Shown: positions 1-7,768 of the stretch, one piece after another
How positions within the stretch are numbered: the first letter of the stretch is position 1
How the letters are laid out: each line of letters opens with the position of its first letter
Assembly (NCBI GenBank): GCA_028288985.1
Contig: JAQGHE010000024.1
Coordinates: 1-18,333 of the forward strand
Reading direction: 5' to 3'
Source: Candidatus Saccharimonadota bacterium
GTDB taxonomy: Bacteria; Patescibacteriota; Saccharimonadia; Saccharimonadales; UBA10212
Length of the DNA: 18,333 bases
Translations under genes and position numbers: made by a program
Notes under the pieces: generated by a model
What the model was told of the DNA's origin: nothing
What the model saw: only the letters and a program-made list of their open reading frames with translations
Database searches by the model: none

Positions 1-1
1 G

Positions 2-850
2 GAGTCCACAGCCGGAGAATCGATCAAAAGCGCCGGCCCTTCTACGCCCGTAGTTATTACCGGCCTGAAGGCCTTGCCGGATTTTGGCGACGAATTCTTC
101 GTGCAAAAAACAGAGAAAGCAGCCAAAGAAATCGCCTCAAAAACCAGCACAGCTCGCAAATCAGAGGGTTCTTCATCGGCTACGACCAGCAGCGAACTGC
201 TTAGGATTATCAGCCGCAGCAATCAGCTGACAGAGTTCAATATTGTAGTTAAAGCCGACGTACAAGGTTCCCTGACATCCGTAATTGACAGTCTTAAAAC
301 CCTGGGCACGGATGAAGTGGCCGTCCGGATAGTCAGCTCTGGCGTGGGTGTTATTAACGAAAGTGATGTTCACACCGCCGCAACCAGTAACGCCATAATC
401 TATGGTTTTCATGTCACCATGCCCACCAATGTTAAACGGCTTGCTCTGCGTGATCAGGTTTCAATACGGCTATATACGGTAATTTATGAACTGATAGATG
501 ATGTTAAGAACGAACTGCAGCAGCGACTGGCCCCTGAAGTGGTGGTGGAAGAGGCCGGCGAACTGACGGTTAAAGGGGTGTTTAAGATTACAAAAACCGA
601 GGTTATCTGTGGCGGGGAAGTAACAAAAGGCCGCCTGGTCGTTCCATCATTGGCGAGACTGTATAGGGGCGATCAGCTTCTGGCTGAAGACCTGGAAGTT
701 ATCAACCTTAAACGCGGTCCGCAAGAAGTCAAAGAAGTCCTTCAGGGTGAGATGTGCGGCCTAAGTTTCAAAAGTGCCACGCGTGTAGAAGTCCAAGAGA
801 ATGATCGGCTGGAACTTTATAGCCGTGAAACCAAAACCCGCACTCTTTAA
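2..850 (+). CDS. infB: Translation initiation factor IF-2, C-terminal part (5' end outside window)
   Basis: The reading frame is open from base 2, so this is the last 282 residues of a gene that begins upstream; an internal TTG at 74 is not the start. IF-2 is the GTPase that delivers fMet-tRNA to the 30S subunit and promotes subunit joining. The GTPase domain is outside the window. Visible first is the end of the beta-barrel domain II (AGPSTPVVITGL, then a GDEFFV motif). A Ser/Thr-rich linker follows, then the IF2 N3 domain beginning near NIVVKADVQGSL, and last the C2 domain that binds the formylmethionyl end of the initiator tRNA. The protein ends in ETKTRTL. The fmt, def and map genes downstream make and remove the formyl-Met that this factor recognises. 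Identification is secure. Confidence 0.96.
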   Translation, partial: ESTAGESIKSAGPSTPVVITGLKALPDFGDEFFVQKTEKAAKEIASKTSTARKSEGSSSATTSSELLRIISRSNQLTEFNIVVKADVQGSLTSVIDSLKTLGTDEVAVRIVSSGVGVINESDVHTAATSNAIIYGFHVTMPTNVKRLALRDQVSIRLYTVIYELIDDVKNELQQRLAPEVVVEEAGELTVKGVFKITKTEVICGGEVTKGRLVVPSLARLYRGDQLLAEDLEVINLKRGPQEVKEVLQGEMCGLSFKSATRVEVQENDRLELYSRETKTRTL

Positions 851-856
851 TTCAAA

Positions 857-885
857 CTGACAAATTCTTGAAAATGTACTATAGT
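857..885 (+). promoter_or_regulatory. Sigma-70-type promoter for the 984-2840 gene
   Basis: CTGACA (857-862) and TATAGT (880-885) are separated by 17 bases, a good -35/-10 pair. The expected transcription start is near 892, giving a leader of about 90 bases to the ATG at 984. No hairpin with a T-run separates it from infB, so read-through from infB is also possible. Confidence 0.6.
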
Positions 886-939
886 ATCTGTGGATAACTA
901 TTGTTAAATTTGTTGTGGTTACGACGCCAAAGTGCTAAT

Positions 940-962
940 GTTTTGGTAGAAGTAACCAAAAC
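940..962 (+). other. 8-bp stem hairpin in the leader of the 984 gene
   Basis: GTTTTGGT (940-947) and ACCAAAAC (955-962) form a perfect 8-bp stem with a 7-base loop, followed by an A-rich stretch and the Shine-Dalgarno AGGA at 972-975. An alternative pairing GGTTA (917-921) with TAACC (953-957) would compete with it. There is no T-run on the plus strand, so it is not a terminator for infB. It may protect or modulate the mRNA 5' end. Confidence 0.45.
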
Positions 963-983
963 AAAAAAATCAGGAATATTTTT

Positions 984-2840
984 ATGAGCGAAAGAGCCCC
1001 AAGTACCTCAACCAACACAGATCCGCGACTGGCGGGGTTTAAGTTAACTATAGATACAAAAGGTAATCCCCGTATTTTCAGCAGAGAAAATCAGGATGCA
1101 CCCTTTAAACCCCTGAAGGAGGAGGATCTTATAAAGTCAGTCGACCATTCTCCTTTAGAGCCCGGCGCATATTCAACGGGGATTCAAGCTGAGAAATTTG
1201 AAGAGCAAAAGAGGAAAAAAGAAGAGGCTCAAAAGCAAGGCTTTCCTCAAAGGGCTCTTTGGAAGAACGGTGATCATTATGAACCGGTTACTTTAGTCGG
1301 CTTCGCCGGCCTAAACGAAGGTATTGTTTATTACAAAGTGGAAGGATCAGACACGGGCCTACCAGCTAACCAGCTGGTACTTAACAATCTCGAAAACGCT
1401 GCTGCCGAAATTCCGGCTTCCCCCAAAACCGAGTCTGCTGAAAAAGATGATGACTTGGAAGCAGTTGACTATCCTCAGAAGGCGATCTGGAGATCTAGGA
1501 ACGATGGAGTTCAGCTGGCCATAGTAGAAGGTAAGCATAAGGACGGGGATTTTTACAAAGTTATAGATGAAAAAGGTGAGACCCACAACATGGTTCCTGC
1601 CGAGGAGCTAACCTTTGCCCAAAACGAAGCGCTTAACGCCAAGTTGACAGCTCTAGAAGAGCAAATGGCAAAAATGAATGAGAGGCTGGATGCGCTGGTA
1701 AAAGAGAACGAAGACCTGAGAAAAGAGAATGCAAAACTGAAAAAAGAGCTAGAAGATCTAAAGAGCGGCGTTAAAGGCGATGAAAAAGCCAAGGAATCGG
1801 AAGATACGGCAGAAAGTATAGCAAAGGAATTTCCTAAAGGCTCTAAGGTAAGAGCGCGCCTTGCTGGTAAGTGGCGGGACTATGTAGTTGATGAGTCCGA
1901 GCCGCAAAAAGATGAGGATGGAGATTGGTCAATCATGCTTATCAATGCCCAAGGAAACCTCCAAGGAGATAAACGTAGGTTTAAAGTTAAAGACCTAAGG
2001 AAATGGAATGATAAAGTTACCACTTACGAAGATGATGGGTATGAGTACTCCTGGGAACCGTTTGTCAGCGAGCACGTGGCCGTCAAGGTAGGGAATAGCT
2101 ATGAGGATGATTGGTATATATCTGCAATATATGAGGCCAAAGACGGCACTACCCGAATAACAGCTAAAAAAGAAGGTCAGCCGGATGTAGATGAGCCTTA
2201 TGAAGTTTTCATGATGTGGCATGAGGTTGGCGACGTAGAGGACGAGCCAGAGGAACCGAAAGGCCCCAAAGGCCCCGAGGAAGATCCAAGGAAGAAGATG
2301 AGTCGATGGCAGAGAGTCAAGGTCTATGCAGCCGGTGGGCCAGTAATAGCATGGCTATTGAAAACTCGGAACAAAGAAGACGTTAAAATAATAGAGAGAG
2401 GTGGTCGCCGAGGACGGCTGGGGTTGGCAGTGGGCGCTTTAATAGTAGGCGCCGCAGCTTGGGAATATATCGTCGAACCATTACTTGAAAATAGGCATGG
2501 TATACCTAAATCAGGGATGGGTAGACACGCCCATGAACACGCCCAAGAACTCAAGCATGGAGCGCTGGGCACACACTTCAATGTCGAACAGGGTCATGGC
2601 CTCACTAACGAGATCCAAGACTATGCTACTGCTCATGGCTACGGCAATGTTAGCGGTGACAAAGCATGGAGAGTGTATCAGGATATGAGAGAACACTTCG
2701 GTCAGAACCTAATTGACTCCATAGGGAAGAGTCCGGATACTTACATTCGCGCACAAGGCGATGTAGGTATAAGTAATCCCGGCCAGGCTGTCTTTCCACG
2801 AGAAGTTGAAGAATATTTAAGATCGAAGCTAATCTCATAG
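984..2840 (+). CDS. Large modular membrane-anchored protein of unknown function
   Basis: Not recognised as a named family. The 618 residues divide as follows. The N-terminal 85 residues are polar. Four modules start with similar short beta-type patterns: about 87-134 (RALWKNG), 163-211 (KAIWRSR), 284-341 (KVRARLAGKW) and 363-416 (VAVKVGNSYEDDW). They look like SH3/Tudor-like small barrels, by pattern only. A strong coiled coil lies between the second and third modules (about 211-262). An acidic, Pro/Gly-rich linker (417-436) follows, then a hydrophobic patch (447-458) and one clear membrane helix (479-497). The last 85 residues (about 531-616) contain VEQGHGL and SNPGQAVFPREV, reminiscent of a degenerate LysM domain. 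Basic residues just before the helix (RGGRRGR) and acidic ones after it predict a cytoplasmic N-terminus and an exported C-terminus. There is no signal peptide. ATG 984 is supported by AGGA at 972-975. Function is unknown; a link between cytoplasm and cell wall is inference. Confidence 0.8.
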   Translation: MSERAPSTSTNTDPRLAGFKLTIDTKGNPRIFSRENQDAPFKPLKEEDLIKSVDHSPLEPGAYSTGIQAEKFEEQKRKKEEAQKQGFPQRALWKNGDHYEPVTLVGFAGLNEGIVYYKVEGSDTGLPANQLVLNNLENAAAEIPASPKTESAEKDDDLEAVDYPQKAIWRSRNDGVQLAIVEGKHKDGDFYKVIDEKGETHNMVPAEELTFAQNEALNAKLTALEEQMAKMNERLDALVKENEDLRKENAKLKKELEDLKSGVKGDEKAKESEDTAESIAKEFPKGSKVRARLAGKWRDYVVDESEPQKDEDGDWSIMLINAQGNLQGDKRRFKVKDLRKWNDKVTTYEDDGYEYSWEPFVSEHVAVKVGNSYEDDWYISAIYEAKDGTTRITAKKEGQPDVDEPYEVFMMWHEVGDVEDEPEEPKGPKGPEEDPRKKMSRWQRVKVYAAGGPVIAWLLKTRNKEDVKIIERGGRRGRLGLAVGALIVGAAAWEYIVEPLLENRHGIPKSGMGRHAHEHAQELKHGALGTHFNVEQGHGLTNEIQDYATAHGYGNVSGDKAWRVYQDMREHFGQNLIDSIGKSPDTYIRAQGDVGISNPGQAVFPREVEEYLRSKLIS

Positions 2841-2894
2841 AGGATTTTCCAAAGAAGAGTAAAAGTGTAGAATAAAACAAAATAGGGGGTGATA

Positions 2895-3248
2895 ATGTTC
2901 CAACTTGACGACAATCTACTGAAAGAACTTGGCCTGGGAGATTTGCCGGCTGAAGAGAAGAATAAGATGCTGGCCCATATCTACGAAACTCTGGAGCTTA
3001 GAGTCGGTATGCGCTTGGCCGAGAAAATGACGGACGCCCAATTGGATGAATTTGAAGCTTTTATAGATAGAAATGACGAAGAGGGAGCCCTGCGCTGGCT
3101 GGAAACTAACTTCCCCAATTATAAAGACACTGTAGCCGAAGAACTAAATAAGCTTAAAGAAGAAATTAAATCCCAAGCCCCGGCTATCATGGAAGCCACA
3201 GCGTCCGAGCAACCCCCGCCGCCAGCCGACGGACAAGCCGCTGCTTAA
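2895..3248 (+). CDS. DUF5663-like small acidic helical protein
   Basis: A 117-residue soluble protein, predicted all-helical up to about residue 95, then a low-complexity Ala/Pro-rich tail (EQPPPPADGQAAA). The core pattern LGLGDLPAEEK, then KMTDAQLDEFEAFIDRNDEEGALRWLE, then NFPNYKD resembles proteins I associate with DUF5663, common in Saccharibacteria and other CPR; this is memory, not a search. Function is unknown. A GTG at 2889 is in frame, but it lies inside the Shine-Dalgarno run AGGGGGTG (2884-2891), so ATG 2895 is the better start. A weak TAGAAT (2868-2873) could be a private -10. The gene ends convergently with fmt, and the two stops share TTAA at 3245-3248. Confidence 0.75.
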   Translation: MFQLDDNLLKELGLGDLPAEEKNKMLAHIYETLELRVGMRLAEKMTDAQLDEFEAFIDRNDEEGALRWLETNFPNYKDTVAEELNKLKEEIKSQAPAIMEATASEQPPPPADGQAAA

Positions 3249-4129
3249 GCCCTATAACCTCTTAAAAACTCAGCGCCTGACACCAAGCGCCCACTGGGGG
3301 CTATGAGTTCCTCAATCACAATAAAGCCGCCTTTGGCCTTGATAACTAAATCACCATCTTCTGAGGAAGAAGCTACCCTGGCCTTAGTTACGACCACCTC
3401 ATATTTATCCATCAATTTAATGCTGGTCTTTGGAAAGCCCTGGTAAGCGCGGACTTTGCGTTCAATAAATTCTGCTGATTCTTCTTCGCTGATTTTGCCG
3501 TCACTTTTGGTGAGCATCGTTGTGTAAGTGGCCTTTGAGTCGTCCTGAGGAGCCGGCTGGCTCTTGCCCCCAATAATATTTTCCAGGTCCTCAACGAGCA
3601 TCTTAGCGCCAATGTCCGCCAACCGGGCATACAGTTCAGTTTTGGTCTCCTTACCGCTTAGGGGCAGCGTAAACTGTCTGTACACCGGTCCGGCATCCAT
3701 CTTCGGGGCCAACTGCATCAAGCTGACACCCGTTTGGCTGTCTCCGCTCAAAATAGCCGTCTCAATCGGTGAAGGACCCCTGTATTTGGGCAGCAGAGAA
3801 GGGTGGACGTTAATGATGCCTGCCGGGAAAAGATCAATTATATCCGCCGGGATTATCTTGCCGTAAGCCACTAGTACGCCTATTTCGGCTGATATGGTTT
3901 TAAGCTCATCCTGGACTTCTTCCACCTTTTCCGGCTGCAATACCTTGATGCCGTGATCTGTAGCCACTGCTTTGACGGCCGGAATTTTAGTGTGCCGACC
4001 GCGGCCAGCCGGCCGGTCCGGTTTGGTGACCACGGCTGCCACCTCCCATCCGCTACCTAGCAATGCTTGAAGCGAAGGGGTGCTAAAGTCCTCAGTCCCG
4101 AAAAATACCAGCTTTTTCAACTTGTTCAT
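3245..4129 (-). CDS. fmt: Methionyl-tRNA formyltransferase
   Basis: Transfers a formyl group from 10-formyl-tetrahydrofolate to Met-tRNAfMet in the cytoplasm. The 294 residues are close to the usual length (about 310). The N-terminal Rossmann-type domain starts LVFFGTEDFSTPSL. The formyl-folate and catalytic region is IINVHPSLLPKYRGPSP, with Asn107 and His109, and Asp145 in KMDAGPVY completes the Asn-His-Asp triad of the family. The smaller C-terminal tRNA-binding barrel follows from about residue 205. The ATG at 4129 lies inside the end of def, an overlap of 38 bases, so the two are translationally coupled; no strong ribosome binding site is visible. The stop overlaps that of the convergent DUF5663-like gene. 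Confident. Confidence 0.95.
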   Translation of the reverse strand: MNKLKKLVFFGTEDFSTPSLQALLGSGWEVAAVVTKPDRPAGRGRHTKIPAVKAVATDHGIKVLQPEKVEEVQDELKTISAEIGVLVAYGKIIPADIIDLFPAGIINVHPSLLPKYRGPSPIETAILSGDSQTGVSLMQLAPKMDAGPVYRQFTLPLSGKETKTELYARLADIGAKMLVEDLENIIGGKSQPAPQDDSKATYTTMLTKSDGKISEEESAEFIERKVRAYQGFPKTSIKLMDKYEVVVTKARVASSSEDGDLVIKAKGGFIVIEELIAPSGRLVSGAEFLRGYRA

Positions 4130-4667
4130 AAGGCATACTTTCTAACTTGCCGTCGGCTGTCAGCTCAAAAAAAGCCTCGGGTTTGTCTTTTATGTGGTCT
4201 ACAAATACCAGACCATTAGTGTGATCTATTTCGTGCTGAAAGACGCGCGCCAAAAATCCCTCGGCTTTAATGCGCACCTCGCGGCCCTGTTCATCCATAG
4301 CCCGGACCCTAACCTTGGAGTGGCGGGGAACTTTGCCGTAGATGTCCCGGACGCTCAGACAGCCCTCATAATCTTCCTCTACTTCTCCCTCCAGCTTTAC
4401 GATCTCCGGGTTGATAAATATGCTGAAACTCTTGTCTTCTTTGTTGTCAAAATTATTACGAACTACGATTATTTTGTAAGGTTTATCCAGCTGGATAGCC
4501 GCCAATGCCACGCCGACTTCGTGCTCCCGGCTATCTTCCCAATCAATGGTAGCCTTTTGCATTTCCTGCATTAACTTCTTTATTTCGTCGTTTATTACCT
4601 TAACACGCTTAGATTTACCTCTAAGGTGCGGATTGGGCAGGGCAATAATCTGATCTTTGGCGGACAT
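4092..4667 (-). CDS. def: Peptide deformylase
   Basis: Metalloenzyme that removes the N-formyl group from nascent proteins at the ribosome exit. The three family motifs are present. Motif I is GVALAAIQ (52-59) where the consensus is GxGLAAxQ, so its second glycine is Ala. Motif II is EGCLS (101-105, metal ligand Cys103). Motif III is HEIDH (145-149, ligands His145 and His149, catalytic Glu146). Length is 191 residues, slightly long for the family, with an insert around 70-80 (NNFDNKEDKS). The stop is TGA. The gene lies 54 bases after priA and overlaps fmt, the enzyme that adds the group it removes. A promoter-like pair directly upstream puts transcription start about 6 bases from ATG 4667. 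Confidence 0.95.
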   Translation of the reverse strand: MSAKDQIIALPNPHLRGKSKRVKVINDEIKKLMQEMQKATIDWEDSREHEVGVALAAIQLDKPYKIIVVRNNFDNKEDKSFSIFINPEIVKLEGEVEEDYEGCLSVRDIYGKVPRHSKVRVRAMDEQGREVRIKAEGFLARVFQHEIDHTNGLVFVDHIKDKPEAFFELTADGKLESMPYEQVEKAGIFRD

Positions 4668-4679
4668 AACTAATGTCCA

Positions 4680-4707
4680 AGTATAAACTACCTCTGTTAT
4701 ATTCCAA
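4680..4707 (-). promoter_or_regulatory. Promoter for def-fmt, near-leaderless
   Basis: On the minus strand, TTGGAA (4707-4702) and TATACT (4685-4680) are 16 bases apart. Transcription would begin near 4673, only about 6 bases before the def ATG at 4667. This gives def-fmt expression independent of priA. Confidence 0.5.
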
Positions 4708-4721
4708 AACAGAACAGTGCT

Positions 4722-6656
4722 CTAAAGCAAGTCCAAAGGGTCTAAATCTACCGACCAGCCGGCCGGCACCAAGCCTGCTAAATGAACCAGATGTTTCCGG
4801 TCTTTAGCCTTAACCACCAGCTGATAGTAATAATATTTTCCGCGGCGCGCATAAAAATTCTGCGAGGGACCAATAATCTCGACGGGCAGGCCCGCTTCCT
4901 GCAGTTCTTTTTTCAGATTGTGTGCCGCTTTCTCGGCGCCGGCAGGTGTTGCACGGCGGCAGACAAGCTTCATCAGGTAGCTGAATGGCGGGAACCGGTA
5001 GTCGCGGCGCTCTTTTAGTATTTGCTCGTAAAAGGAAGAATAATCTCTGGCCGCGGCAGTAGTAATGATTGCACTTTGCGGCTCAAAACTCTGGACTACT
5101 ACTTTGCCGGGTCCATGCCGCCCGACGCGCCCTATAACCTGGTACAAAAGCTGGAAGGTTCTTTCTTCGGCTGTAAAATCGGGTAGTGTTAAGGAGGTTT
5201 CCGCCGAGACTATCCCAACCAGGCCCAGTTTAGGCAGGTCCAGCCCTTTAGCTATCAGTTGGGTGCCGACAAGGATATCAACGCCGCCGCTGTGAAGCTC
5301 CGAGTAGGCATCGTTAAGCTTTTCTCCGCTTTCATTATCGCTGTCGAAACGCTTCACACGGGCCTGGGGAAACAGGGATTGGACCAGGCTTACCAGCGTT
5401 TTAGTACCGATACTCTTATAGATGATGTCCGGATTATTGCAGGACGGGCAAGCCCCTGGCGGGGTATCGCTAAACCCGCAGATATGGCAGCGGGCCTCAT
5501 GATGATCCCCATGATAAACCAGCGGAATGTCGCAGTTGGGACAAAGCATCTGCCAGCCGCATTTATCGCACAGGATTAGACGCGCGGAACCGCGGCGATT
5601 GAAATAAATCAAGGATTGCTGCCCTTTGCCCAGGGCAGTGTTAACCTCGGTAATGAGTGTGTTAGAGAGGTAGCGGTTCTTAGTAAAATTAGCTTTATCG
5701 CGCAGGTCCACCACTTCTGATTTAACCTGGGCTAGTCGGCTATTTTTGGCCTGCAGTTTCATTCTCACTATGGCTCCGTGCGCGGAAGCCAGGTAATAAT
5801 CAGTTACCGATGGCGTGGCGCTTCCTAAAATAACTTTAGAGGACGTTATCGCTCCCAGCTGGCTGGCAGCCCGGGAAGCATGGTACTTAGGGGACTGTTC
5901 CTGCTTATAGGCGGGCTCGTGGGCTTCGTCTACCACGATCAACCCCAGACGCTGGACAGGTGAGAACAAGGCCGAGCGAGGTCCTACAACGATCACAGGT
6001 TCCTTCGACTCCAGTATCTCGAACCAGGTTTTCTTTCTTTTTGCCTGCGTCAGCTCGGAGTGCAGGACAAAAGAGGGGGCGGATAGCTTTTGGTTTACAG
6101 CCAGCTTTAGCTGCGTAGTCAGGGCAATTTCGGGGGTAAGGATAATTACGGACCGTCCCTCTTTTATGACTTTTGCGGCCAGCTCCAAGTAGACTCTTGT
6201 TTTACCGCTGCCGGTATCGCCGTGAAGTAGGACTGTGGCGCTCTTGCAGATGTTGATGGCCTCTATAGCGGCCATCTGTTCTGCGGTAAGGGGGTCATCA
6301 AAGCGCAGATCCTGCTGAGACTCCTCAGCTGGAGCAGGTACACTCCGTCTGATGGAAGCTATGGACGGGGCAAATTGTCTCAAAGCTTCGCCGTAGGTGC
6401 ACTGATAGTAGTCCTTAAGCCACTGGGCTAGTTCCAGGCAGTGAGCAGGCAGCGTTTTATCACTTAATACGGCACGGATATCCTTGACGGCGAATGCCGG
6501 CTTGCTAACCTCGCTCAATATAAAACCGGTGACCAGCGAACTGCGCAAAGGGACCGAGACCACACTCATAGGCTTTAGCTGCTCCGGATAAGAGTAGGTA
6601 AGGGGAGTGCTTCCGTGGTAGCGGCCGTCTGCTACCCAGATTTCGTAATAATGCAT
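4722..6656 (-). CDS. priA: Primosomal protein N' (replication restart helicase PriA)
   Basis: A 3'-5' superfamily 2 DNA helicase that recognises stalled forks and reloads the replisome. Residue numbers here count from an upstream in-frame ATG (6665); subtract 3 for the chosen start. An N-terminal 3'-DNA-binding domain (to about 105) is followed by Walker A GDTGSGKT (149-156) and the DEAH box (246-249). GSATPS lies at 281-286. The Zn-binding insertion has eight cysteines (366, 369, 375, 378, 393, 396, 406, 409), and a helicase motif GTQLIAKGLD comes later. About 645 residues, slightly short of E. coli PriA (732). I prefer ATG 6656 (MHYYEIWV) because TATACA at 6671-6666 would start transcription near 6659, downstream of the 6665 ATG; either start is possible. 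It diverges from the wHTH gene. Confidence 0.94.
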   Translation of the reverse strand: MHYYEIWVADGRYHGSTPLTYSYPEQLKPMSVVSVPLRSSLVTGFILSEVSKPAFAVKDIRAVLSDKTLPAHCLELAQWLKDYYQCTYGEALRQFAPSIASIRRSVPAPAEESQQDLRFDDPLTAEQMAAIEAINICKSATVLLHGDTGSGKTRVYLELAAKVIKEGRSVIILTPEIALTTQLKLAVNQKLSAPSFVLHSELTQAKRKKTWFEILESKEPVIVVGPRSALFSPVQRLGLIVVDEAHEPAYKQEQSPKYHASRAASQLGAITSSKVILGSATPSVTDYYLASAHGAIVRMKLQAKNSRLAQVKSEVVDLRDKANFTKNRYLSNTLITEVNTALGKGQQSLIYFNRRGSARLILCDKCGWQMLCPNCDIPLVYHGDHHEARCHICGFSDTPPGACPSCNNPDIIYKSIGTKTLVSLVQSLFPQARVKRFDSDNESGEKLNDAYSELHSGGVDILVGTQLIAKGLDLPKLGLVGIVSAETSLTLPDFTAEERTFQLLYQVIGRVGRHGPGKVVVQSFEPQSAIITTAAARDYSSFYEQILKERRDYRFPPFSYLMKLVCRRATPAGAEKAAHNLKKELQEAGLPVEIIGPSQNFYARRGKYYYYQLVVKAKDRKHLVHLAGLVPAGWSVDLDPLDLL

Positions 6657-6694
6657 TTCACTCATTGTATACCGTAAACATAGGTCCGAGGGTG

Positions 6695-6724
6695 TTGCAA
6701 AGTTTGCACCACTTGCGCTATACT
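6695..6724 (+). promoter_or_regulatory. Promoter of the wHTH gene with inverted-repeat operator candidate
   Basis: TTGCAA (6695-6700) and TATACT (6719-6724) are 18 bases apart, giving transcription start near 6731. The perfect inverted repeat TGCAAAGTTTGCA (6696-6708) covers the -35 element. It lies in the divergent region between priA and the wHTH gene, a typical place for an autoregulatory operator; binding by the adjacent regulator is inference. Confidence 0.5.
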
Positions 6725-6755
6725 TTACGTTGTGTGAATAACAATAAAGGTGCTT

Positions 6756-7049
6756 ATGTTAGATACTTTCATTACGTCGAGGGTTAGGAGAAAAATAATC
6801 GTGGTCTATGCTAAATACCCCGATTTCAAAACTCACGTACGTGGTCTCGCCAAGCTGATTAAAGAAGACGCCGGCAACATCCAGCGCGAGTTAAAGCGTC
6901 TGGAAAAAATCGGTTTCCTTATTTCTGAACGCCAAGGCAACACCAAGATTTACTACACCAACAAGCACTTCCCAATTTTTAAAGAACTTCAAAGCATTGT
7001 CTTAAAATCACAGCGCGCCAATCAAAAACGTTCAAGTCAGCAATTATAG
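6756..7049 (+). CDS. Stand-alone winged helix-turn-helix DNA-binding protein
   Basis: A 97-residue basic protein that is almost entirely one winged-helix domain. Helix 1 starts at SRVRRKIIVVYAKYP. Next comes VRGLAKLIKED, then the recognition helix AGNIQRELKRLEKIG (about 39-53), and the beta-wing LISERQGNTKIYYTN (55-69). The pattern resembles the HTH domains found N-terminal to MNT-type nucleotidyltransferases, but there is no such domain here and no transferase gene beside it. No metal-binding or effector domain is seen. ATG 6756 is preferred over the in-frame GTG 6750 because AAAGG at 6746-6750 is then a Shine-Dalgarno with 5-base spacing. It is probably a transcription regulator, perhaps autoregulatory via the inverted repeat at 6696-6708; the target is unknown. 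Confidence 0.75.
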   Translation: MLDTFITSRVRRKIIVVYAKYPDFKTHVRGLAKLIKEDAGNIQRELKRLEKIGFLISERQGNTKIYYTNKHFPIFKELQSIVLKSQRANQKRSSQQL

Positions 7050-7051
7050 GG

Positions 7052-7080
7052 TTGAAGTTTTACCTCTGTTAATATAGAAT
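7052..7080 (+). promoter_or_regulatory. Promoter for rpsU operon, leaderless placement
   Basis: TTGAAG (7052-7057) and TAGAAT (7075-7080) are 17 bases apart. The expected start point (7086-7088) falls at or within 2 bases of the rpsU ATG at 7089, and there is no Shine-Dalgarno sequence, so the mRNA is probably leaderless. Confidence 0.6.
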
Positions 7081-7088
7081 ACTCATCG

Positions 7089-7301
7089 ATGATACAAGTT
7101 ACAAGAAAAGACGCTAAAGAATCCACCGAGAACCTGCTACGCCGCTTTAATCGTAAAGTGCAGCAATCCGGCGTGCTTGCCGAAGCTAAGCAGAACCAAT
7201 ACTTCGAGAAACCTATGAGCAAACTGGAAAGACGCCAGAAAGCTATAGTGCGCCGGCAGCGCAAAATAACCAAAGTCAAGAAACTTAGGCTTGGACGCTA
7301 G
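7089..7301 (+). CDS. rpsU: 30S ribosomal protein S21
   Basis: A 70-residue, strongly basic ribosomal protein of the 30S platform near the anti-Shine-Dalgarno end of 16S rRNA, where it assists initiation. The family pattern is clear: an N-terminal VTRKDAKESTENLLRRFNRKVQQSGVL, then a Lys/Arg-rich helical tail SKLERRQKAIVRRQRK. The following gene is yqeY, an arrangement also known from Bacillus. The stop codon TAG (7299-7301) overlaps the ribosome binding site AGGA (7300-7303) of yqeY, so the two are likely coupled. Transcription is predicted to start at the ATG itself. Confidence 0.93.
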   Translation: MIQVTRKDAKESTENLLRRFNRKVQQSGVLAEAKQNQYFEKPMSKLERRQKAIVRRQRKITKVKKLRLGR

Positions 7302-7309
7302 GAAAGCAA

Positions 7310-7768
7310 ATGCTGGACCAAATTGAGCGGGATTTAAAAACCGCCCTCTTAGCTGGTGATAAAGACAAGGTAGAGACTCTAAAAACTTTAAAAAGCGCTA
7401 TTCAATATGAAGCCGGCAACAAATCCATTAAGCCTGATGCGTTTAGTGATGAGCAGCTCCAAGTTATAGCGGCTCGGGAGTCCAAGAAAAGGCAGGAGGC
7501 GGCCGATTTATACAAGAATGCAGGCGAGCAGGAGCGCTCGGCCCGTGAATTATCCGAAAAAGCCATAATAGATGCCTACTTGCCATCTCAAATGAGCGAA
7601 GAAGAGCTGCAAGAAATTATTAAAGAAGAACTTTCCAAGACAGAATCACTCTCAGCTAGTGATATGGGAAGAATTATTGGTGCCGTCAAAGCCCGGGTTG
7701 GCGCAGCTGCTGACGGTTCTGTCATAGCCCGGTTAGTCAAACAAAGCCTGGAACAAAGCTCAAAATGA
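7310..7768 (+). CDS. yqeY: GatB/YqeY domain protein
   Basis: A 152-residue helical protein of the YqeY family, related to the tail domain of GatB, the subunit of the tRNA-dependent amidotransferase that contacts tRNA. The exact role of stand-alone YqeY is not settled. Family features are LKTALLAGDKDKVETLKTLKSAI at the start, the central ARESKKRQEAADLYKNAG, the PSQMSEEEL hinge, and the C-terminal DMGRIIGAVKARVGAAADG motif. AGGA at 7300-7303 gives a 6-base spacing to ATG 7310. The TGA stop overlaps the ATG of adk (ATGA at 7765-7768), so translation is coupled. Confidence 0.92.
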   Translation: MLDQIERDLKTALLAGDKDKVETLKTLKSAIQYEAGNKSIKPDAFSDEQLQVIAARESKKRQEAADLYKNAGEQERSARELSEKAIIDAYLPSQMSEEELQEIIKEELSKTESLSASDMGRIIGAVKARVGAAADGSVIARLVKQSLEQSSK

